A stretch of 17,128 nt of DNA from JAKQDH01 sp029558835 (GTDB lineage: Bacteria > Planctomycetota > Phycisphaerae > UBA1845), in the NCBI GenBank assembly GCA_035356615.1, contig DAOQSN010000059.1, positions 1 through 17,128 of the forward strand. The letters are read 5' to 3'. The position numbers were made by a program, and so were the translations under genes. This document shows positions 1 to 7,600 of the stretch, one piece after another. Positions within the stretch are counted from its first letter, which is position 1, and every line of letters starts with the position of its first letter. Under the pieces are notes generated by a model, which saw only the letters and a program-made list of their open reading frames with translations, did not search any database and was not told the DNA's origin.

Positions 1-56
1 CTTTACAGTCAAGCCTGTGCAGCCTGGCGCGAAAAGTTGGGAAGCCCTGGGGAACC
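1..56 (-). repeat. Intergenic repeat, left copy (partial at window edge)
   Basis: Read on the minus strand, this stretch carries TTTCGCGCCAGGCT (complement of 21-34), then ACAGG and a TTG-containing AT-richer tail. CCAGGG and CTTC come shortly before it. The same order of blocks appears on the plus strand at 17062-17107. The 14-nt core is identical and the flanks are similar with small indels. The copy lies downstream of the sigma-54 activator gene, and nothing else is visible in positions 57-129. It may be an intergenic repeat family; the copy may continue outside the window. Confidence 0.55.
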
Positions 57-129
57 CGGAGGCATCTTCCTCTATGAAAGCCCCGGAGAAGCGACAGCCG
101 GATGCCCGCGCGAACCGCCGGTTGCCGCT

Positions 130-1632
130 TTACTCTTCCCTGTCCGAGATATTATATTTCTTGAGGCGGTAGCGCAGGTTGTCGCGGCTGATACCCAGGG
201 CGCGGGCGGCCTTGGATTTGTTCCAGCGCGCTTCGCGCAGGGCGTTGACGATCATGGCGCGCTCGGTGGCCCACAGGCCGGCGCCGGCGAAGGCGGCTGC
301 CGTCGGCGTCGAGCCGGTGATGTCGGCCGGCAGGTGCGCCGGCAGCAGGTCCGTCCCGTCGCACATCAACACCGCGCGCTCGACGATGTTGCAGAGTTCC
401 CGGATGTTGCCCGGCCAGTCGTAAGCCACGAGCAGTGCCACGGTCTCGGCCGCCAGACGCCGCGGCGGGACCCCCAGGTTCTGACAGGCAAGGGCGGCAA
501 AGTGCTCCGCCAGCGCAGGCACATCCTCGCGGCGTTCGCGCAGCGGCGGCAGGTGGATCGGAAAGACGTTCAGCCGGTAATACAGGTCATCACGAAAGCG
601 GCCTTCTTCGAGGGCCTTCTTCAGGTTGCGGTTGGTGGCCGCGATGACGCGCACGTCGCAGGAGATCGTCTTGGTTCCCCCCACGCGGGTGAAGGCGTGC
701 TCCTGCAACAGGCGCAGGAGCTTCACCTGCGTGGAGGCGCTGATGTCGCCGATCTCATCGAGAAAGAGCGTGCCCCCGTCTGCCAGCTCGAAGCGCCCGA
801 GGTGCTGCTGGATCGCGCCGGTGAACGCCCCTTTTTCGTGTCCGAACAGTTCGCTTTCCAGCAGGGTCTCCGGCAGGGCGGCACAGTTCACCGCTACGAA
901 GGCATGTTGCCGTCGCTCCGACCGATCGTGGATGTACTTGGCGATCAGTTCCTTCCCCGTGCCGGTCTCGCCCAGCAGCAGCACCGTCGCATTCGTGGTC
1001 GCGACGCGGTCGGCCAGCTTGAGCATCTCCCGCAACGGCGCCGACGCCCCGATGATCTGCAAGCGCGAAAGCAGCGACTCACGCAGGGCGCGATGCTCCC
1101 GCCGGAGTTGGTCATGCGTGCGGGCGTTGCGGGCGGCGCAGGCAGCCAGGTTGGCGAACACAGTCAGCAGTTCCAGGTCGGTGGAACTGAACTGCCCGCG
1201 CTCACAGGGGTTGAGCACCTCGATGACGCCGATGGTCTCGCTCTGGTAGATCATGGGCGCGGCCATCAGGCCGCGGGTCTGAAACGCGCTGAGGGCGTCG
1301 ATGCCGTCGTAGAAGTCGGAGCTGGTGGACACGTCGGCCACGTTGAGCGGCCGGCCGCTCTTGAGCACCCGGCCCGCGATCCCCAGGTCCGCCTCAAACT
1401 CCCGTCCGAGCAGCACCTCGCCGCGAGCGCCGACCGCCGCCGCGAAGATCAGCCGGCGGCGCAGGGCGTGATACGTCAGGACGCTGCTGGCCTCGGCGCG
1501 GGCGACGGCGGCCGCCCGGCGGGCAATCTGCTGGAGCACCATGCTGAGTTCGAGCGTCGAGTTGACGGCCGCCGATGCCTCCGTGAGGGCGGTCAGCGAA
1601 GGTCGGTCAAACTCGCAGCCGGTCAGGTCCAT
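130..1632 (-). CDS. Sigma-54-dependent transcriptional activator with GAF sensor, AAA+ and Fis-type HTH
   Basis: This is an enhancer-binding protein of 500 residues that would remodel sigma-54 RNA polymerase by ATP hydrolysis. Numbered from the ATG at 1632, a GAF domain covers about 15-168, followed by a short helical linker. The AAA+ domain has Walker A GETGTGKE at 221-228, the sigma-54 contact loop GAFTGA at 268-273 and Walker B with D292 and E293. A Fis-type helix-turn-helix lies at about 470-493. All activator signatures are intact, so it should be functional. There is no receiver domain, so control is probably through a small ligand or a partner bound to the GAF domain. The open frame extends to a TTG at 1644, but the ATG at 1632 is preceded by GAGAG and is preferred. 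It lies 41 bp after the L,D-transpeptidase gene on the same strand, so the two may be cotranscribed. No convincing -24/-12 promoter was seen near the genes here, so its targets are unknown. Confidence 0.93.
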   Translation of the reverse strand: MDLTGCEFDRPSLTALTEASAAVNSTLELSMVLQQIARRAAAVARAEASSVLTYHALRRRLIFAAAVGARGEVLLGREFEADLGIAGRVLKSGRPLNVADVSTSSDFYDGIDALSAFQTRGLMAAPMIYQSETIGVIEVLNPCERGQFSSTDLELLTVFANLAACAARNARTHDQLRREHRALRESLLSRLQIIGASAPLREMLKLADRVATTNATVLLLGETGTGKELIAKYIHDRSERRQHAFVAVNCAALPETLLESELFGHEKGAFTGAIQQHLGRFELADGGTLFLDEIGDISASTQVKLLRLLQEHAFTRVGGTKTISCDVRVIAATNRNLKKALEEGRFRDDLYYRLNVFPIHLPPLRERREDVPALAEHFAALACQNLGVPPRRLAAETVALLVAYDWPGNIRELCNIVERAVLMCDGTDLLPAHLPADITGSTPTAAAFAGAGLWATERAMIVNALREARWNKSKAARALGISRDNLRYRLKKYNISDREE

Positions 1633-1673
1633 CGGGGCTCTCAAGCAGGGGCGTCCACCCTCAACCGGGCATG

Positions 1674-2372
1674 TTACGGCAGGATGTCGATGGGGTCACC
1701 GAGCCGCAGGACGCTGTAGAGCTCCTCCACGTGCTCATCCGCCAGGGCCACGCAGCCGGCGGTCCAGTCCCATCCGCGGCGGTGCCCGTGAATGCCGATC
1801 CCACCACCCAATACGGTCGTCCAATCGGGACAAACCCCTCCGTCGTGGGCCTCGCGGAGGCGGGCGGCTTCGCCGGCGGAGATCAAGCCGGCCTGCAGGC
1901 CGCGCTGGGCCGCCGCCGCGTCCGGGTAGTCGATGCCGAGGAACCGGTGATATGGGCTGTCCGGGTTCTTCCGCACCACGCGAAACCGGCCGACGGGAGT
2001 CCGACCGTCGTTCGCGCGCTGCTTCTGCCCGGTCGGCGCGGTGCCCAAGTCAACGGGGTAGGTGCGAATCAAGCGCTCCCCGTCAAACAGATGCAGCACC
2101 CGCTGCTGCTTCAGAACCACCACTCGCGGGGCGTTGAGGGTCAACGCGGCCGGTGGTCGCCCCGGTGCCCGAGCCACCCAGCCGCCCAGCAGCCCGACCG
2201 CCAATAAGGCCAACACTCCGGCCACGCCCACCCGGCTTCGGGCGGTCTCATCCCTCCAACCGCCGGCCACGGTCTCGCCGGAACCGGATGCGCCGTGGAA
2301 GAACCGGCCGAGCCACGCCCCGACGGCGGGCCGTCTCGACGATCTGTGTGATCCGTTGGGAATCGCGCTCAT
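1674..2372 (-). CDS. Membrane-anchored L,D-transpeptidase (YkuD family) protein
   Basis: The 232-residue product has a basic, low-complexity N-terminus, one membrane segment at about 48-67, and a YkuD (L,D-transpeptidase catalytic) domain from about 83 to the end. TPVGRF (125-130) and the catalytic region with HGH at 195-197 and TAGC ending in Cys207 are typical of the fold. The usual SHGC has become TAGC, a variation also seen in YafK/ErfK-like members. The family cross-links peptidoglycan or attaches proteins to it using the Cys; the domain here would face the periplasm. The frame is open up to a TTG at 2477. The ATG at 2372 is preferred because the extra 35 residues show no domain and would run into the divergent sigma-factor promoter region. 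Neither start has a strong ribosome binding site. Confidence 0.85.
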   Translation of the reverse strand: MSAIPNGSHRSSRRPAVGAWLGRFFHGASGSGETVAGGWRDETARSRVGVAGVLALLAVGLLGGWVARAPGRPPAALTLNAPRVVVLKQQRVLHLFDGERLIRTYPVDLGTAPTGQKQRANDGRTPVGRFRVVRKNPDSPYHRFLGIDYPDAAAAQRGLQAGLISAGEAARLREAHDGGVCPDWTTVLGGGIGIHGHRRGWDWTAGCVALADEHVEELYSVLRLGDPIDILP

Positions 2373-2472
2373 TGCCGGTGGGCCGCGGCCGGGGTCGCCG
2401 GTTCCGCCGGGGCAGCCTCCCTGCTCCCGGCCGGCGCGGACGGCGAACTGTACCCCAACCGGGTCGTGAGCA

Positions 2473-2478
2473 TACAAT
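2473..2478 (+). promoter_or_regulatory. Possible -10 box (TACAAT) before the ECF sigma gene
   Basis: TACAAT matches the housekeeping -10 consensus at five of six bases and ends six bases before the GTG start at 2485. No good -35 hexamer is seen at normal spacing. If it is real, the transcript would start at or next to the start codon, giving a leaderless mRNA. The 112-bp interval 2373-2484 is the only space for promoters of both divergent genes. Confidence 0.25.
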
Positions 2479-2484
2479 CGGGCC

Positions 2485-3123
2485 GTGGACGCGCCAACGG
2501 ACGAGCATTTGTTGCAGGCGTTTCTGGCCGGCGACCAGGGTGGCTTCGAACAACTCGTTCGGCGCTATTCTGCTGAACTGCACCAGTTCGCCTACCGGTT
2601 TACAGGCAGTAGTGCCTCGGCTGAGGACGTGGTCCAGGAGACTTACCTGCAAGTCTTCACCTCGGCGGCCACGTTCGACCCGCAGCGGCGGTTCAAACCC
2701 TGGCTATTCACCATCGCGGCCAATAAGGCGCGGGACCACCTGCGCAGTCGGACGCGCAAGCGCGAGGTACCCGCGGATGCCCCTGTGGGTGGGCAGGATG
2801 AGGCGGGGCAGAGGTTTTCGGACCTGCTGGACGCCGAAGGTCCTCCCCCGGAGGCGGAACTAGAGGCCGACGACCAACGTACTACCGTGCGGGGCATCCT
2901 GGCGGAGATGCCCGAGCGGTTAGCGGAGGTGCTGATTCTGGGCTACTACCATCACCTCCCCTACCGGGACATTGCCGACATCGTGGGCATTCCGGTGGGG
3001 ACGGTGAAGAGCCGGTTGCACGCGGCCGTGGCCTGCTTCGGCGAACGGTATCGAGACGCGACGCAAGCGACCGCGAAGCGCCGCTCGGCCGCGAACGAGA
3101 CCCAACCCAAGATGCCGAGCTGA
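2485..3123 (+). CDS. ECF-type RNA polymerase sigma factor
   Basis: The 212-residue protein has the two-domain layout of extracytoplasmic-function sigma factors. Region 2 covers about 20-90, with the conserved AEDVVQETYLQVF stretch (46-58) and KPWLFTIAANKARDHLR (71-87). An acidic linker follows (about 95-130). Region 4 covers about 137-190, with the helix-turn-helix YRDIADIVGIPVGTVKSRL (160-178). It would direct RNA polymerase to a specific set of promoters. The GTG at 2485 is chosen because region 2 begins shortly after it and no ATG offers a better start. There is no clear Shine-Dalgarno sequence. The next gene, 90 bp downstream on the same strand, begins with an anti-sigma-like segment, which is the usual sigma/anti-sigma order. 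The divergent neighbour is a cell-wall enzyme, which fits an envelope-stress role, though that role is inferred. Confidence 0.93.
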   Translation: MDAPTDEHLLQAFLAGDQGGFEQLVRRYSAELHQFAYRFTGSSASAEDVVQETYLQVFTSAATFDPQRRFKPWLFTIAANKARDHLRSRTRKREVPADAPVGGQDEAGQRFSDLLDAEGPPPEAELEADDQRTTVRGILAEMPERLAEVLILGYYHHLPYRDIADIVGIPVGTVKSRLHAAVACFGERYRDATQATAKRRSAANETQPKMPS

Positions 3124-3213
3124 CCACAGTCGGCAGCGGGGTTCGGGCACTTTCGGTCATGGCGGCCGGGCGGAAGGGGACGCAGGGAATCGAGGGAAGG
3201 GAGCTGGAGACGC

Positions 3214-4302
3214 ATGCAGGATCGTGGGCACCATCGTGATAAGCTCTTGTTGGAGCTGTACTTAGGTCGTCTCGACGACGAGACCCGGCTCTGGCTGGAG
3301 GGCGAACTCGCCGACGACGCGGCTCTGCGGAGCCGGTACGAGCGGCTCCAACGGCTATTGAAGCCGTTAGATGCCTGGACGGCGCCGGAGGCCCCGACAG
3401 ACTTGGCCGACAGGGTTCTGGCGCGCGTCCGTACCGCCGCTGCGGCGGGCGCTCGGGCATCGACTTTGCCGCCGCCGGCCGCGGCAGCTCCCACGGTGCT
3501 GCGTTTCCCCGAGACCACGGCTGACAGGGTGCCGGGCGCTCGAGGCGCGCGATACTCGCTACGAGACATTGCGGCCGTTGCCGCCTGCCTATTGCTGGCG
3601 GCCACTGTGCTGGTTCCCGGTGTTACCCGCATGCGGGGGCACGCGCAGCGGATGGCCTGTGCCCGGAACCTGGAGGCGCTGCACCACGGGGCGGCCACCT
3701 ACCAGGCGTCATTCGGCGGGCTGCCGTTCGCGGGGCAGACACCGGGCGCGCCTTGGCTGCCGGCGGCCGCGGGTGTCCAAAGACCCGAATCGAACAGCCG
3801 GCACGTCTACCTGATCCTGCGGATCGACGGTGCCCAACCGCGGCACTTCATCTGCCCGGCCGACAGGCGGGCCGCACCGATGGCTACGGAGACGGTGGAG
3901 CACCACCGTGACTTCCTGACCCGCCGGAACTTCAGCTACGACGCGCTGCAAATGGCCGGTCCGATTCCCGTGCCCGGCGCCCGGCCGCGGCTGGCCTACC
4001 TGAGCGACCACAACCCGCTGTTCGTGAAGGGCCGGTTCGACGATTCGGTCGATCCCGATGAGACGAACTCCCCCACGCACAACGGCGGCGGGCAGAACGT
4101 GCTGTTGCTGGACGGCAGCGTGGTCTGGCTGACGACCCCCGTCTACGGCACGGAGCGCGACAACCTCTGGCTCATCGAGCAACTCCGCGCCTACCGGGGC
4201 ACCGAAACCAGGCCCAACGACGCCGACGCGTTTCTGGTTCCGGGTTTCCCCGAGACGGACCCGGAGGTGAACCAACTTCCCCGTCCGGGCAGTCCTGAGT
4301 AA
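3214..4302 (+). CDS. Predicted anti-sigma factor fused to a pseudopilin-like H-X-DG extracytoplasmic domain
   Basis: The 362-residue protein has three parts. Residues 1-75 resemble the cytoplasmic helices of anti-sigma factors (LLLELYLGRLDDE, then an acidic helix and an ADRVLARVR helix). The zinc ligands of ZAS-type anti-sigmas are absent. A Pro/Ala linker follows, then one membrane segment at about 116-137. After the membrane comes RMRGHAQRMACARNLEAL (138-155), which closely resembles the start of planctomycete prepilin-like DUF1559/H-X9-DG proteins. Near the end is HNGGGQNVLLLDGSV, with His289 and Asp300-Gly301, the signature of that family but with ten instead of nine residues between. There is no prepilin peptidase site: YSLRD (114-118) stands where FTLIE is expected, without a preceding Gly. 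GGAG precedes the ATG at good spacing. The position after the ECF gene supports an anti-sigma role. A C-terminal paralog fragment lies at 9500-9778. The coding call is certain; the role is inferred. Confidence 0.85.
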   Translation: MQDRGHHRDKLLLELYLGRLDDETRLWLEGELADDAALRSRYERLQRLLKPLDAWTAPEAPTDLADRVLARVRTAAAAGARASTLPPPAAAAPTVLRFPETTADRVPGARGARYSLRDIAAVAACLLLAATVLVPGVTRMRGHAQRMACARNLEALHHGAATYQASFGGLPFAGQTPGAPWLPAAAGVQRPESNSRHVYLILRIDGAQPRHFICPADRRAAPMATETVEHHRDFLTRRNFSYDALQMAGPIPVPGARPRLAYLSDHNPLFVKGRFDDSVDPDETNSPTHNGGGQNVLLLDGSVVWLTTPVYGTERDNLWLIEQLRAYRGTETRPNDADAFLVPGFPETDPEVNQLPRPGSPE

Positions 4303-4615
4303 GTGCCCGATGTGCAATGCAGAGGGCGGTGATGCGGACACCCGGTGAACGGGTTGTGCCGCCGACGCGGAGCCCGAGCGGAAGCGAGGCGGCCCTTGCA
4401 TGTGCCCGCGGTGCCTCCGCTCCCGCTCGGGTCTGTTTCGGCAATTGGACTTACACAACGAATCTCCGACGCACGACCGGAGCCGCTCTCCCCCTCGCGG
4501 AAGAACGCAGGGTAAGGGCAAACGCCGCAGCTACGCGACACTCCCATACTGCCCCATCAGAGAGGCATGTTGTGTCTGGTATTCCACCCGGTCACCGCCT
4601 CCCACCGCCATGACG
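4303..4615. other. Convergent intergenic region
   Basis: These 313 bp separate the ends of two convergent genes. Apart from the hairpin at 4373-4431 and a minor ACCCG/CGGGT hairpin (4340-4354), nothing recognisable is seen. Short open frames here show no domain or ribosome binding site. Confidence 0.6.
4373..4431 (+). terminator. Long hairpin, probable terminator
   Basis: CCCGAGCGG (4373-4381) pairs perfectly with CCGCTCGGG (4423-4431). After one mismatch and one bulge the stem continues with eight more pairs, to 4390 and 4413. The loop is about 22 nt. It lies 70 nt after the stop codon of the anti-sigma/pseudopilin gene and is followed by TCTGTTTC, a modest T-rich tract. On the other strand no T-rich tract follows, so termination would mainly serve the plus-strand gene. 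Confidence 0.5.
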
Positions 4616-7600
4616 CTACGGACAGCCTGCGCTCGTCGGCTTCGGCGTGTCGAACCACTCGTCGTAAAGGCCCGCGCCGGTGAGCAGGTTGATCAACGCG
4701 GCCAAGTCCGCCACGGTGATCGCGCCGCTCTGGTTGATGTCGCACTCCCACGGCGGCACGAACTCGCCGCCCAGCGCGATATTGAGCCGCTGGATCATCT
4801 GGTTGATGTCCTGCACGTTCGCGACCGACGACCCATCGACGTTGGACGGGTGCTTGTAGTACGTCACGTGGTCGCCGCCGTTGTACCGGATCGTCGTGAC
4901 GTAACCCACGCCCTTGGCCGGCGCCGGGGCGCCCAGGTCATAGGCGGAGATACCGTGCGCCAGGTTGATCGTGTACACGCCGAGCGGGCCTTCCACCACA
5001 CTGGTGATTTGATTGGGCCCGCACTGCGGCGAGTAGCCGGTCTCGCACAACGCCCAGCACAACAGGTCCTCGGCCCCCGAGACTCCCAAGTCGACGGTGA
5101 TCGGGACCCAGCCGCCCGGCTGACCGATACCCGTGCACGGTGTCGTTGAACTGATCGAGTGCGGCTGCGTCGCGTCCGTCACTCCATCCGGCGGGTACGG
5201 GATGAAGTGCGCGGCCTGCGGGCAGGGCTCACAGGCCTCGTCGATGCCGTTGCCATCGGGGTCGCCAAGGCACGTTGTGGACCACGTGGACGGCTCACCA
5301 TTCACGAATTCGCAGCACGCAGGTGCGAGCAGCGCGCAGGAACCGTCGGACAGGCAACAGGCGCTAAGCGCCGTGCACGAGGTCCCGTCTCCCTGATATG
5401 AACCGGAGTGATTGGTGCAGTCTGCCGCCGTTGTCCGGACGCATTCTCCTTCGGGCAGGCAGCAACCGCCCAGCATACGCGCGTAGAGGTCGACGACGAA
5501 CGCCCGCTCGTGCAGCGTGCCGACGCCGGCGGTATCGACTTGGCCGCAGCCTACGATCTGCCCGGCATCATTGATGGCTTGGGCGCTGGTCAACGTCCAG
5601 CCGGTGCCGGGCGGCAGGATGTCGTTGAGATCGAGCATATCGGCATCGGCATTCTCCCAGTAGACGGCATGCCCCTCCGACTCGCCGACAATCTCCCCCA
5701 GGTCATTGACTCCATAGGCGACGGTGGACGTGGAACGCCGCGTCGCCAGCGGATGGGACACCCAACCCGATCCCTCGATGAACTCGAAGGCCAGACCTTG
5801 CTGGCCCAGCCCGCCCACCACGAGCCCCTCGTTGTTCAGATCGAACACCTCGCCCACGCCGAGGCTGACCATACCATCTTGCGCGTTCCACACGAACCCA
5901 TAACGCTCACCGGCCAGTGTATACCAACCTGCGATCTCGCCGCGGTCGTTGACCGCCAGAGCCTCGCTTTCACCGTCTCCCAGGGTGTCGAGCAGGGTGA
6001 GCGACCACTGGTCCAGCTCTTCATCATACTGCCACAGGGCTGCCGCGTGGCTTCCCTCTGCGCCCACATAGCCGACCAGGTGGCCGGGGTGGTTGAGGCC
6101 CAAGGCGGCGCCTGCCGAGCCTGGCGTTGACAGTACATGCAAACCGGCCTCAAGGCCGTAGTCCGCACGAGACAGCCAGAGGAAGGGGTGACTTCCCACG
6201 CCGGGTTCGTCGAGCTGTCCAGCGATATGCCCGAAGTCGTTGATGTCGTAGCCCACGCTGGCCGCGGTGCCAGTGACGCCTAGATCGTGCATACCGGCCG
6301 CGAGACCGAGATCACCGTCAGGGAGCCAAAGGAACGCGTGGCCCACGGATGGTGCCGCCGCTATGTCCGCAGCGCCCACGGCCTGGCCGCGCCCGTTGAT
6401 TGCGTAACCCCTGCTCTCCAATCCCCCCAGCGTGCCTAGGTCAGTGAGCAGCTCCAGGATTCTCGACGCGACCAGCTTGAGAATCCAGTCGTCAGGGTCG
6501 AGCTCGACGTCGACCACGTGGGCTGCAGGCGACACATCCAAGACATACTCCTCGAACACCTGGTCGTTCCAGATCGCCCCCAGATCCTGAGAACCGCCTC
6601 CGTCTATGTCGGCGCGCACGTCGATCGGCATCGTGAAAACCTGGACCATGGGGATCTGGAGAACCCCAAGGCTGACATCGGGATCGTTCCACCACGCCAG
6701 ACGCTGCCAGAACCAATAGCGGTATCGCGGCGCGCCGCGATCGTACACCCACTCATCAAAGAACCACTGCAGAGTGCCCCCGTACTGGTCCTCGCATACG
6801 TTCTGCCAATCCGCCGTCGTGGCACAGTCGTTCTCATAGGCGGCGCGATACTCAGTAAGGCCAGCCAGGTAGTCATCCGTGCCCAGAACGTACCGCAGCA
6901 TGTGATGGACCCAGGCTGCCTTCAAGTAGCTCGTGGCGTAGTCAAAGATCGCCTTGTCCGACCAAGGCTCCGCCAGGGCGATTTCCCAGTCCTCGACCCA
7001 CACCTGATCCTGCTGACCGGGCGCCAGAAACCGACATTTCCGCCACAAGTCGTGGTACTCGTGCATGCACTCGCCGAGCGGACGGGCATACTCGTCGTCA
7101 GGGAACTCGCTGGACTCGGGATCCAAGGAATCCTCCCACAGGCAGACCCCGTACTCGGCGAATCCATCGGCGAGCCAGATGTCGTTCCAGGTGGCGGGAG
7201 TCACCAGATCACCCATCCACATGTGAACCGCTTCATGTACGATGGGGTGGGGCGTGAGGACGAAGTTGTCTCCGTACGGTCGGGAGCGTTTGGAGATGGC
7301 CTTCCACGCGTAGCCGGGGATCGTCTGGTGTTCGATGGCCCCTGCGCCCTCCAGGTTGCACTCATACATGCCAAACCGTTCACTGGCGAATGGATAGGGC
7401 CCGTATAGGTCGTTGAAGTAATCGAGGAAGCTCACCGTCAGGTCGTACATCAGGTGGCAGAAGCTGTTCAACTTAGCTTGGTCAAAAACACCGGCGGTGC
7501 GGAAATGCCCCGGATAGAAATAGAAGTCCAGGGGAAAGTCCAGGCCATACTCTGGAGACGTGTAACGATAGTAGTTGTGATAGTTGTCCGTCGGCCTCTC

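Noticed and set aside
37..1719. 560-codon plus-strand open frame over the sigma-54 activator gene
   Set aside because: It is antisense to a gene with all activator motifs, has no domain and arises from the high GC content.
1674..2477. Longer version of the L,D-transpeptidase starting at a TTG
   Set aside because: The added 35 residues show no domain, the start is rare and it would sit in the divergent promoter region; the ATG at 2372 is preferred.
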